From the NCBI GenBank assembly GCA_937870855.1, contig CALMWT010000131.1, forward strand, positions 1-32,634: DNA of 32,634 nt, given 5' to 3'. The notes beneath the pieces are model-generated. The model saw nothing but the letters and a program-made list of their open reading frames with translations. It made no database searches and was not told the origin of the DNA. Shown here one piece after another: positions 7,318-15,263 of the stretch. The position numbers and the translations under genes are program-made. Position 1 is the stretch's first letter. Each line of letters starts with the position of its first letter. The stretch is from an uncultured Taibaiella sp. (GTDB lineage Bacteria; Bacteroidota; Bacteroidia; Chitinophagales; Chitinophagaceae).

Positions 7318-7962
7318 GTGAAATATCGTCACGCCATCTTAATTGTTCTCCTTATTCTCGTTATTGATCAGGCATCTAAAGTTTATATCAAAACGAATTT
7401 CTATTATGGTGAAGAGGTAAAAGTAGCTGGCGATTGGTTCAGGTTGCATTTTATAGAAAATGAAGGAATGGCCTTCGGCATGAAACTAAGTCAGGGCACT
7501 ATTGGCAAGTTAATTCTTACGCTATTCCGTTTGTTCGCGGTAATATTTGGCTTCTTTCTTTTGAAAAAAATTGTGGTAAAAGGCTACACAAAAGGAGCGA
7601 TCATTTGTGGTTCGCTTATCCTTGCAGGTGCTCTTGGCAACCTAATTGATAGCATTTTTTATGGGATGATCTTTACAGAAAGCTCATTTCATATTGCCAG
7701 AATGGTTCCATTTGGGGAAGGCTACGGAGCATTGTTTCATGGCAGAGTGGTTGACATGCTCTACTTTCCATTAGTTGACACAAAACTGCCGGGATGGATA
7801 CCCTTAGTAGGGGGTAAAAATTTTGCATTCTTTGAACCCGTATTCAATATTGCCGATGCTGCAATTTCTGTTGGGGTAATTACACTTTTGGTTTTCCAAA
7901 AAAGATTGCTGCAAAAAAATGAAGTGCAGGAACCCACTGCTACACCGGTTTTAGAACATTAA
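7318..7962 (+). CDS. lspA: Lipoprotein signal peptidase (signal peptidase II)
   Basis: This inner-membrane aspartyl protease cleaves prolipoproteins after lipid attachment; GldJ in this window has a lipobox and would be a substrate. The 214-residue protein has membrane segments near 5-20, 63-83, 92-112 and 172-194. Family boxes seen are DQASK (17-21), FIENEGMAFGM (45-55), GALGNLID (104-111), GRVVDML (142-148) and FNIADAAIS (176-184). Asp146 and Asp180 are at the catalytic dyad positions. It is longer than the roughly 165-residue proteobacterial enzyme because of an insert between the third and fourth boxes, as expected in Bacteroidota. It starts with GTG and precedes zapA by 29 bases. Confidence 0.95.
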   Translation: MKYRHAILIVLLILVIDQASKVYIKTNFYYGEEVKVAGDWFRLHFIENEGMAFGMKLSQGTIGKLILTLFRLFAVIFGFFLLKKIVVKGYTKGAIICGSLILAGALGNLIDSIFYGMIFTESSFHIARMVPFGEGYGALFHGRVVDMLYFPLVDTKLPGWIPLVGGKNFAFFEPVFNIADAAISVGVITLLVFQKRLLQKNEVQEPTATPVLEH

Positions 7963-7991
7963 TTAGTCACTAATCCCTCGACAATTTTGCC

Positions 7992-8285
7992 ATGCAGGAA
8001 GATGAATTACTTGCTATTAATGTTTGGCTTTCTGGAAGGAGTTACCGCATACGCATAAAACCGGAAGAAGAGGAAGCTGTGCGCAAAGCGGTTAAAATTG
8101 CCGATGAGAAAGTAATGGAAATGCGCGCGCTATATACGGGCAAGGACGATCAGGATTATATCGCAATGACTTTGCTCACTTACGCAGGCGATAGCGCTAT
8201 GACGGCAATGAACAACCCTTTCTTAAAATCCGAACTGAAAGGAATGGCGGACAGAATTGATAACGCATTGAATAAGTTGGATTAG
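7992..8285 (+). CDS. zapA: Cell division protein ZapA
   Basis: A 97-residue FtsZ-associated protein that bundles protofilaments and stabilises the Z ring. The N-terminal globular domain, with INVWLSGRSYRIRIKPEEEEAVRKAVKIADEKV (split around residues 9-41), matches the family pattern. A helical C-terminal half follows, suited to coiled-coil dimerisation. It lies 29 bases after lspA on the same strand and is probably co-transcribed. Its TAG stop overlaps the stop of the opposing murF by shared bases at 8282-8285. Identification rests on the N-terminal pattern and length; sequence conservation in ZapA is low. Confidence 0.85.
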   Translation: MQEDELLAINVWLSGRSYRIRIKPEEEEAVRKAVKIADEKVMEMRALYTGKDDQDYIAMTLLTYAGDSAMTAMNNPFLKSELKGMADRIDNALNKLD

Positions 8286-9571
8286 CTTTTCAAAGCCTCC
8301 AGTAAGTTTTCCATTCTGTTACCGCGCGATCCCTTAATTAAAATACAAGTACTTTCTGGTTTATTGGATTTAACAGCTAATGCTGCTTCGTTTGAGGTTT
8401 CGAACCATCTAAAATTTTTACGAAACGATTCAAATTCCTTTCCCACCAAAACCACGTCTTTCCATTCAAATTGCTCAATGAATTTCACGAGTTCTTCATG
8501 CTCAATTTTTTCATCATTGCCCATTTCCTTCATTCCCCCTATCCAAAGTATCTTATTGCCTGATGGCGATGCGGCAAAATTGCTGATGGCAGCGCGCATA
8601 CTTGTGGGGTTGGCATTGTAGGCATCGAGAATGATTGTGTTATTTCCAATCTTCAGCAGTTGGGAACGACTATTATCGGGCTGATAAGATTCAATTCCGT
8701 TCTTTATTTCATCAATAGAAATCCCAAAATGCAAACCTACAGCTACCGCAACCATAACATTCGGGAAGTTGTAATTCCCTACAAGATTTGTATGGATAGT
8801 CGCTTCTGCATTTTTCGAGAGAATTGCAACTTTTAAGAACATCTCATCTGCCAGTGTTCTTCCAATGTATTTCGCATTGGCGCTGCCATACAGTATCTGA
8901 TCGGAAATTCCCTTTGCCATTTCTTCGAGATAGGACAGGTCAACATTTCGAAAAACAGTACCATTATTATCTTTCAGGAAACGGTATAATTCTCCTTTCC
9001 CTTTCCGCACTCCATCTTCTCCACCAAAACCTTCAATGTGCGCTTTTCCACAATTGGTAATGATGCCGTGTGTTGGCAAAGCAATTTCGCAATAGCTTTC
9101 AACTTCCTTTTGGTGATTAGCTCCCATTTCGATGACTGCAACTTGCGCATCAGATTTTATTTTCAGCAGGGTAAGCGGAACACCTATATGATTGTTGAGA
9201 TTTCCTTCTGTTGCATAGGTTGTAAATTTTTGCGACAAAACAGTAGTCACAAGTTCTTTGGTAGTGGTTTTTCCGTTCGATCCGGTGATGGCAATGAAAG
9301 GAATTCTGAATTGCTGGCGATGATATTTTGCAAGTTGTTGAAGAGCATTTAAAACATTGGGGACAAGAATGCAGTTATCACCTATTTTATATTCTTCCTC
9401 ATCAATAATTGCATAGGAAGCTTCCTGATCTAAAGCCTGCGAAGCCAGCGTATTGCCATTGAAATTTGGACCTTTTAACGCAAAGAAAATATCACCTTGT
9501 TGTAGCTTTCTTGTATCGGTTTGAACGGAGGGATGTTGTAGATAAATCTGGTAAAGTTGAGCAATATCCAA
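8282..9571 (-). CDS. murF: UDP-N-acetylmuramoyl-tripeptide--D-alanyl-D-alanine ligase
   Basis: The ATP-dependent Mur ligase that adds D-Ala-D-Ala to the UDP-MurNAc-tripeptide, the last cytoplasmic step of peptidoglycan precursor synthesis. With the start chosen it has 429 residues. Seen are TDTRKLQQGDIFFALKG (about 18-34), the ATP loop AITGSNGKTTTKE (95-107), EMGANHQ, NCGKAHIEGFGG and LDAYNANPTSM. No ATG occurs before the core. The TTG at 9571, giving MDIAQLYQIYL, matches the family N-terminus best. A TTG at 9610 lies inside the gldJ terminator and is unlikely. gldJ lies upstream on the same strand and the gene converges on zapA. Confidence 0.93.
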   Translation of the reverse strand: MDIAQLYQIYLQHPSVQTDTRKLQQGDIFFALKGPNFNGNTLASQALDQEASYAIIDEEEYKIGDNCILVPNVLNALQQLAKYHRQQFRIPFIAITGSNGKTTTKELVTTVLSQKFTTYATEGNLNNHIGVPLTLLKIKSDAQVAVIEMGANHQKEVESYCEIALPTHGIITNCGKAHIEGFGGEDGVRKGKGELYRFLKDNNGTVFRNVDLSYLEEMAKGISDQILYGSANAKYIGRTLADEMFLKVAILSKNAEATIHTNLVGNYNFPNVMVAVAVGLHFGISIDEIKNGIESYQPDNSRSQLLKIGNNTIILDAYNANPTSMRAAISNFAASPSGNKILWIGGMKEMGNDEKIEHEELVKFIEQFEWKDVVLVGKEFESFRKNFRWFETSNEAALAVKSNKPESTCILIKGSRGNRMENLLEALKS

Positions 9572-9591
9572 TGCTGAAATTTTAGGTTGTA

Positions 9592-9621
9592 AAAATAAAA
9601 AACCCCTCAAAATTTGAGGGG
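9592..9621 (-). terminator. Intrinsic terminator of gldJ
   Basis: A 9-bp perfect stem (CCCCTCAAA, 9603-9611, with 9613-9621), followed on the minus strand by TTTTTTATTTTT, lies about 23 bases after the gldJ stop. It is a textbook rho-independent terminator, and its T-run ends only about 20 bases before the proposed murF start. Confidence 0.85.
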
Positions 9622-9643
9622 CTTTTCAGCTTTATTAAAACTA

Positions 9644-11164
9644 TTATCTTCTGCGACCATAGTAGTTACCAGAACCACGATCGTTTCTGCCACTTGGGCT
9701 ACCAAGGCGATCTACTACAAGTCTGAAACCTACTGTAGAGCTACCCATATTTGCTTGCTGGAAACGGCGTGTACCTGGAGAAAGCCAGTATGCACGGTCA
9801 GCCCAGCTACCACCTTTAATAACGCGAGTATCATTGTTAATCAAAGTAGAACGGCCATAATCGTAAACAAACGCTGAGTCACCGTCAATGTAGTCACGTG
9901 CATCAGGATCATTAACCATAAAGCCTTGATTTCTTTTCTGAGCAATTTCTTCAGGAGTCATCAGACGCTTAGGAATATTACCCAGGCTATCTTTTTCTTC
10001 CAGTGAATTATCTTCTGCAATTCTTTTGTAGGTATCATAAACATTACCACGGAATGGACGGAAATCTTCTGCATCCTGATAAGTAAGAGGACGATAAGTA
10101 TCCAACACCCACTCACTTACGTTACCAGCCATGTTATAAAGACCATAGGAATTGGGTTTATAAGAAAATACAGGAGCCGGAATATCTGCGTTATCATTCA
10201 AACCACCTGCAACACCCATCGCATCGCCAGAGCCGCGTTTGAAATTGCCAAGAAATTCACCTTGCTGCATATTGCGTTGTCCTGAGCGAACACCGTCTTT
10301 AGGCCCCCACGGATAGACATTGCGATCTGTGATTACTTCTTCACCACGACGACGACGAGTTTCTGGCTCTGGATTGTTTCCAACCAATCCAAGCGCTGCA
10401 TATTCCCACTCAGCTTCTGTAGGAAGGCGATAATTAGGTAACAAATAGCCATCTGCGTAATTAATATTACGACGACCTGCTCCTTGCGGATCTAAATCAC
10501 GCTTTTTTCTTGCACCCGCAGAACCTTCATACTGTCCACTTGTGTAAGTTTCAGTAGTAAAGATGTCTTCGTTCACTTGGTTAGGATTCTTTTTCAGCAT
10601 ACCATTCTTAATGAGTATATACTCATTAACACGATCGCTGCGCCATTTAGCAAATTCATTTGCCTGATACCAGTTCACACCTACTACAGGGTAGTAATTG
10701 TAAGCAGCATGACGGAAATAATATTGAACCAATGGTTCATTGTAAGATAATGCTCTGCGCCATGCAGTGCTATCTGGTAATGCACGCGCTATCACATCAG
10801 GATAATCTGAACCGTAAGACCGCTGCAACCAATAAAGGTATTCGCGATAATGCACGTTTGCCACTTCCGTTTCATCCATATAAAATGAAGAGACCGAAAC
10901 TGTACGTGGAATATTATTGCGTTCTACAGTAAGATCTTCTTCTGTTTGCCCCATGGTGAAACGACCACCTTCTACAAACGTCAAACCAGGTCCGGTTTGT
11001 TGCCCGGGATAATTCGGAACATCAAATCCACCAAGGCGTGGGTCATTGTAATCCCATCCTGTAGCCCTTGAGACACCAGTTGATTTTGGATTCGAAGAGC
11101 AGGCTGGTAAAAGGGTTGCTGCTCCTATGCACAGCATGCTCACGCCAACGAGAGTTCTTTTCAT
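9644..11164 (-). CDS. gldJ: Gliding motility lipoprotein GldJ (formylglycine-generating-enzyme fold)
   Basis: A 506-residue lipoprotein of the gliding and T9SS apparatus. The signal peptide ends in a lipobox with LLPAC, so Cys22 is the lipidated residue, and periplasmic or outer-membrane attachment follows. The rest is a SUMF1/FGE-sulfatase fold: TFVEGGRFTMGQTEEDL (about 62-78), YRLPTEAEWEYAALG, NMAGNVSEWVLDTYRP and a C-terminal VIKGGSWADRAYW...VGFRLVVDRLG. A 20-residue Gly/Arg-rich tail ending YYGRRR follows the fold. GldJ is preferred over GldK because of the neighbouring porU and porV and the absence of gldL-M-N. A 22-bp palindrome lies in the coding sequence at 10608-10629. Confidence 0.88.
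   Translation of the reverse strand: MKRTLVGVSMLCIGAATLLPACSSNPKSTGVSRATGWDYNDPRLGGFDVPNYPGQQTGPGLTFVEGGRFTMGQTEEDLTVERNNIPRTVSVSSFYMDETEVANVHYREYLYWLQRSYGSDYPDVIARALPDSTAWRRALSYNEPLVQYYFRHAAYNYYPVVGVNWYQANEFAKWRSDRVNEYILIKNGMLKKNPNQVNEDIFTTETYTSGQYEGSAGARKKRDLDPQGAGRRNINYADGYLLPNYRLPTEAEWEYAALGLVGNNPEPETRRRRGEEVITDRNVYPWGPKDGVRSGQRNMQQGEFLGNFKRGSGDAMGVAGGLNDNADIPAPVFSYKPNSYGLYNMAGNVSEWVLDTYRPLTYQDAEDFRPFRGNVYDTYKRIAEDNSLEEKDSLGNIPKRLMTPEEIAQKRNQGFMVNDPDARDYIDGDSAFVYDYGRSTLINNDTRVIKGGSWADRAYWLSPGTRRFQQANMGSSTVGFRLVVDRLGSPSGRNDRGSGNYYGRRR
10608..10629. repeat. 22-bp perfect palindrome inside gldJ
   Basis: The half-site TTAATGAGTAT (10608-10618) is followed immediately by its exact reverse complement (10619-10629). 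It falls in codons for VNEYILIK of gldJ. It could be an operator-like protein-binding site, or simply coincidence within coding sequence. Confidence 0.7.
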
Positions 11165-11214
11165 AATCAGTGAAAAATATTAGCTAGATTGATTGATAAT
11201 AGTTAAAAGCGTTA

Positions 11215-11245
11215 CAATGATAGAGCATTCTTTCCAAAATGTCAA
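11215..11245 (-). promoter_or_regulatory. Possible gldJ promoter
   Basis: On the minus strand TTGACA (11240-11245) is followed, 20 bases after its TTG, by TATCATTG (11215-11222), one mismatch from TAnnTTTG. The gldJ start is about 50 bases downstream. This is suggestive only. Confidence 0.35.
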
Positions 11246-11305
11246 GCGTTCACCACAATCACTAAAAAAAACAAAAAAAAAATTTCAGAGTCATCTCATA
11301 ATATC

Positions 11306-11336
11306 TTGTTATGTTTTTCGTTTTAGCAGCTATAAT
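11306..11336 (+). promoter_or_regulatory. Possible porU promoter
   Basis: TTGTTA (11306-11311) and TATAAT (11331-11336) are spaced 19 bases apart, about 77 bases before the porU start. This resembles a general sigma-70 promoter rather than the Bacteroidota TAnnTTTG form, which I did not find exactly in this gap. Weakly supported. Confidence 0.25.
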
Positions 11337-11413
11337 ACGTCCTGCAAACCGTGAGAGGGATTAATTATGTAATTTCGATAATAGTGTAGGAGTAATCTGT
11401 AAGTTATTTAAAA

Positions 11414-14400
11414 ATGAAAAAACTATTCTTTCTATCGTCATTCCTTCTTTTAGGATTCACATCTTTCGGTCAGGCATTTGAGCACCAGTTCAAGGTAACT
11501 TCCAGGGAAATTCATGACGGTTTTATTACTCAAAAAATTTGGCTGCAAAACTTTGCACCGCCTACCGTGAAATTGCTGAAGCCCGAATTCGACATCGTGG
11601 ATTTTGTTCCTAAAAATGCGCAGGCGAATAATGCTCACAAGATTGAAATCGCATTGGGAATGGAGCGAAAAAGACCATTTGCTTTTGTTCGCATTCCAGC
11701 CTATCAGCAAGACCTTAATTCCAAAAAAACATTACAGCTAACCTCCTTCTCACTTAGCGTAGAAGAATCTGCTACTGCACCCACTCCAAAAGCAAAAACC
11801 ACAACTGTATCTGAGAGTGTTCTGTCTTCCGGCAATTGGTACAAAATATCTGTAGCCGAAAAAGGAATTTATAAAATTGACTTCGACTTTATCAAGAATA
11901 AACTCGGTGTAGATCCTTCCACTATTGACCCACGAAATATAAGAGTGTATGGAAATGGCGGAACTATGCTGTCGGAAAATAATGCCGTTCCTATTGTAGA
12001 TGATCTTGCGGAAAACGCCATTGAAATACGCGATGGTGGAGACAATAAATTCGACCAAAACGACTTTGTGGTTTTTTATGCAAACGGACCTTTGGAATGG
12101 ATGGCTGATGCTTCACAAAAAACATTTTATCACCGCACCAATCTCTACGAAAACAAAAGCTACTACTTCATAACATTTGATAAAGGAGCGGGACAACGAA
12201 TAAACAATCAACCCAACGCTACAAATCCCAACATAACTGTAGTAAGCTATGATGATCATCAGCTACACGAACAGGATTTGATTAATGCAGGTAGATTTGG
12301 CAAAAGATGGTGGGGTGAAGATTTTGGTATAGATGCAGGCAAGCAAGCAACAAGAACATTTTCATTCAATCTGGGCAGCAGCGACTCAGCAACATTTCGC
12401 ATAGCAGTAGGATCGAAAAGTAGTAATTGGATGAATTCATTCAAGCTCAACTTAAACGGTCAACTAATAAGAAGTTTATCGCTTGGAAGTACAAGTGATG
12501 ACAGACCAATGGCCGCCTCTTCCGCAGAATTTAGAATGCCGGTAACAGGTGGCGTTGCAAACGTAGAACTTGAGTACGCTTCCGTAGATGCAAATGCCCG
12601 TGGCTATCTTGATTTTATAGAAGTCATTTCGCGTCGTCCATTATCGCTTGGCAGTGGTTTTATTTCATTCCGCGACTGGAAATCTGTGGGGTCGAACAAT
12701 GTTGCAAATTTCAACCTTTCTAATGCAAACGCAAATACATCAGTCTGGAATGTGACCAACCCGCTACAACCTGTTCGTATGACGGGCAATTTAAACGGCA
12801 CTAATTTTTCTTTTGCCCAAAATGCTGACATCCTTCATGAATATATTGCCTTCGATGGCAGCAATTTTCGCGCACCGGAATTTGAGAAGAAAATTGACAA
12901 TCAGAATCTTCACGGAACCAGCGCGGTTGACTACATAATTGTTACTCATTCTGACTTTAGCGCCGCAGCAGAAAAACTTGCAAATTTCCACAGACAAAAC
13001 AGCGGTATGCGTGTAGTGATAGCCACTACCGAACAAGTGTATAATGAGTTTGCCTCCGGATCGCAGGACATTGGCGCAATAAGAGATTTTGCCAGAATGC
13101 TTTATAAAAATGCAGGAACAGACAGCGCAAACATGCCTCGTTATTTGCTTCTTTTAGGAGACGCTTCTTACGATTATAAAAACAGAATAACGAACAACTC
13201 CAATTTTGTTCCGACCTATGAAACGGCAGAATCCGAAGATGGAATAGACGGCTATTGCTCCGATGATTATTTTGCTTTTTTAGACGATCATGAGAACATT
13301 GAAGGCATTACTTCTGCGGGAAAAGCTGTAGTGAATACTATGGATCTGGGTGTAGGACGTTTGCCTATAATAACCGCCGATGCAGCAAACAGGCTTGTGG
13401 ATAAAATCATCCGCTACGCAAGTCCTGCGTCATTAGGTCCCTGGAGGCTTTCTACCACTATTCTTGCAGACGATGGAGATGAAAACATACATTTTGAGGA
13501 TGGAGAGATTATGGCAAACACCGTAAACCAACATTCTAATCTTTACAACGAAAGTAAAGTCTATGTTTCTGCCCTCCCATTAGTTTCCACTCCGGGAGGT
13601 TTGCGATCGCCGGATGCAAACAAAATGATCAATGATCAAATCTTTAAGGGTACTTTTCTGATGAACTACAATGGACATGGAAGCACTACAACTTTAGCAC
13701 ATGAGCGCATACTGACACAAGATGATTTCAACAACTGGAGAAATGGTGATAAACTACCGATTTTGGTTACAGCTACTTGTAGTTTTAGTAAGTACGATGA
13801 TCCAAGTTATGTGTCTGCGGGTGAGCAATTAATAATAAAACCAGACGGCGGAGCTATAGCGATGCTAACCACTACACAACTCGTTTACCAGTATTTAAAC
13901 AGAGATATGAATGTTGACTTTCTAAACGCATTTTTTAGAAAGTATAATGGCAAGTGGCCAACTTTTGGCGATGCTTTCAGAATAGGTAAAAACGCTACCT
14001 ACATTAATCCAAATGAAAGTTTATATACACTTGGCAACTTTAGGAAATTTGCTCTATTGGGAGATCCTGCACTTACGCCTGCTTTTCCCAAACATAATAT
14101 TCACACCGAAGCAATTATTGACGGTTACTCCAACCTTCCTGTTGACACACTAAAAGCTTTGGGAAAATATCAAATCAGCGGTAGTGTAAAAGACGAATCA
14201 GGACAGGTACTGAACAACTTCAACGGGCGCGTGTATGTAACTATTTACGACAAGGTGAAAACAGCAAATACACTGACAGGTCCTTCACGCAGTTTTAAAG
14301 TTCAAAACAACATTATCTACAAAGGGAAGGCAACTGTTACTAATGGTCTTTTCTCATTTGCTTTTATTGCTCCGAAAGATATAAACTATGAAATGGGCAA

Positions 14401-15160
14401 AGGAAAGATCAGCTATTATGCAGAGAATGGCGTTACTGACGGAGCAGGGTCTGACACTTCGCTCAGCATTGGTGGCTCATCTGATGTGGTGGAGACAGAT
14501 AATGATGGCCCAATTGTAAAACCTTTTATGAACGATAGTTTGTTCCGCGATGGTGGACTTACCGGATCGAATAGTGTGTTGTACGTTCAGCTTTTTGACG
14601 AATCCGGAATAAATGTTTCCGGCAATAGCATTGGTCACGACCTCACAGCAGTGCTTGATGACGATATGGCTAATCCTTATCTTCTGAACGATTATTACGA
14701 AACCGCACCGAACGATTATAAACGAGGATATGCATTCTTCCCTGTTTCAGGATTGAGTGATGGAAAACATACACTTCGGGTAAAAGCCTGGGACATGCAC
14801 AATAACTCAGGCGAAGGAGTGGTGCATTTTGAAGTAGCGGGCGGACAAGTAGTACGAATTCAAAACCTAATGAACTACCCCAATCCTTTTAGCGATAAAA
14901 CCCATTTTGTATTTGAACATAATCATCCCGGCGACGACCTGACCGTTCAAATAAACATTTACAGCACAGCAGGCTACTCAGTGCGTACCCTCACTCAAGA
15001 CTTTACACCAAGCGGCAGCCGTAGCAATGAAATTGTATGGGACGGAACAGATAACAATGGCGCCAAACTCCCGGCAGGGCTTTATGTTTATAGACTCATC
15101 CTTTCAACTAAAAAAGGAATTCAAGCAACTGCATACCAAAAACTTGTGCTTATCCGTTAG
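11414..15160 (+). CDS. porU: T9SS C-terminal signal peptidase PorU (C25 gingipain-like)
   Basis: The surface protease of the type IX secretion system that removes the C-terminal sorting domain from cargo and attaches cargo to A-LPS. The 1248-residue protein has a signal peptide (cut near residue 20, after TSFGQ) and a long N-terminal beta-rich region. A peptidase C25 domain spans about 495-900, with the catalytic pair at NGHGS (His755) and TATCSF (Cys789). The C-terminal domain starts near NYPNPFSDKT and ends AGLYVYRLILS...QKLVLIR, a type A-like sorting domain that PorU itself keeps. It is the first gene of the porU-porV pair, divergent from gldJ, and 103 bases separate it from porV. Confidence 0.93.
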   Translation: MKKLFFLSSFLLLGFTSFGQAFEHQFKVTSREIHDGFITQKIWLQNFAPPTVKLLKPEFDIVDFVPKNAQANNAHKIEIALGMERKRPFAFVRIPAYQQDLNSKKTLQLTSFSLSVEESATAPTPKAKTTTVSESVLSSGNWYKISVAEKGIYKIDFDFIKNKLGVDPSTIDPRNIRVYGNGGTMLSENNAVPIVDDLAENAIEIRDGGDNKFDQNDFVVFYANGPLEWMADASQKTFYHRTNLYENKSYYFITFDKGAGQRINNQPNATNPNITVVSYDDHQLHEQDLINAGRFGKRWWGEDFGIDAGKQATRTFSFNLGSSDSATFRIAVGSKSSNWMNSFKLNLNGQLIRSLSLGSTSDDRPMAASSAEFRMPVTGGVANVELEYASVDANARGYLDFIEVISRRPLSLGSGFISFRDWKSVGSNNVANFNLSNANANTSVWNVTNPLQPVRMTGNLNGTNFSFAQNADILHEYIAFDGSNFRAPEFEKKIDNQNLHGTSAVDYIIVTHSDFSAAAEKLANFHRQNSGMRVVIATTEQVYNEFASGSQDIGAIRDFARMLYKNAGTDSANMPRYLLLLGDASYDYKNRITNNSNFVPTYETAESEDGIDGYCSDDYFAFLDDHENIEGITSAGKAVVNTMDLGVGRLPIITADAANRLVDKIIRYASPASLGPWRLSTTILADDGDENIHFEDGEIMANTVNQHSNLYNESKVYVSALPLVSTPGGLRSPDANKMINDQIFKGTFLMNYNGHGSTTTLAHERILTQDDFNNWRNGDKLPILVTATCSFSKYDDPSYVSAGEQLIIKPDGGAIAMLTTTQLVYQYLNRDMNVDFLNAFFRKYNGKWPTFGDAFRIGKNATYINPNESLYTLGNFRKFALLGDPALTPAFPKHNIHTEAIIDGYSNLPVDTLKALGKYQISGSVKDESGQVLNNFNGRVYVTIYDKVKTANTLTGPSRSFKVQNNIIYKGKATVTNGLFSFAFIAPKDINYEMGKGKISYYAENGVTDGAGSDTSLSIGGSSDVVETDNDGPIVKPFMNDSLFRDGGLTGSNSVLYVQLFDESGINVSGNSIGHDLTAVLDDDMANPYLLNDYYETAPNDYKRGYAFFPVSGLSDGKHTLRVKAWDMHNNSGEGVVHFEVAGGQVVRIQNLMNYPNPFSDKTHFVFEHNHPGDDLTVQINIYSTAGYSVRTLTQDFTPSGSRSNEIVWDGTDNNGAKLPAGLYVYRLILSTKKGIQATAYQKLVLIR

Positions 15161-15207
15161 TAAGTTGTAATTTTTAGCTGTCTGATTTTTAGGATTAGAT
15201 AGCTATG

Positions 15208-15236
15208 TTTGCTACCATTTTAATTAAATACTTTTG
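15208..15236 (+). promoter_or_regulatory. Bacteroidota promoter upstream of porV
   Basis: TTTG (15208-15211), 17 bases of spacer and TACTTTTG (15229-15236) match the phylum consensus TTTG-N17-23-TAnnTTTG fully. The ATG at 15264 is 28 bases downstream. This is the best promoter match in the window and suggests porV can be transcribed independently of porU. Confidence 0.65.
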
Positions 15237-15263
15237 CAAAACTTCTTTATAAATAGCTATAGA

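Noticed and set aside
11264..11282. A-rich run considered as an assembly artefact or transposon target duplication
   Set aside because: No flanking direct repeats or broken genes; both neighbours are intact, so it is treated as ordinary intergenic sequence.
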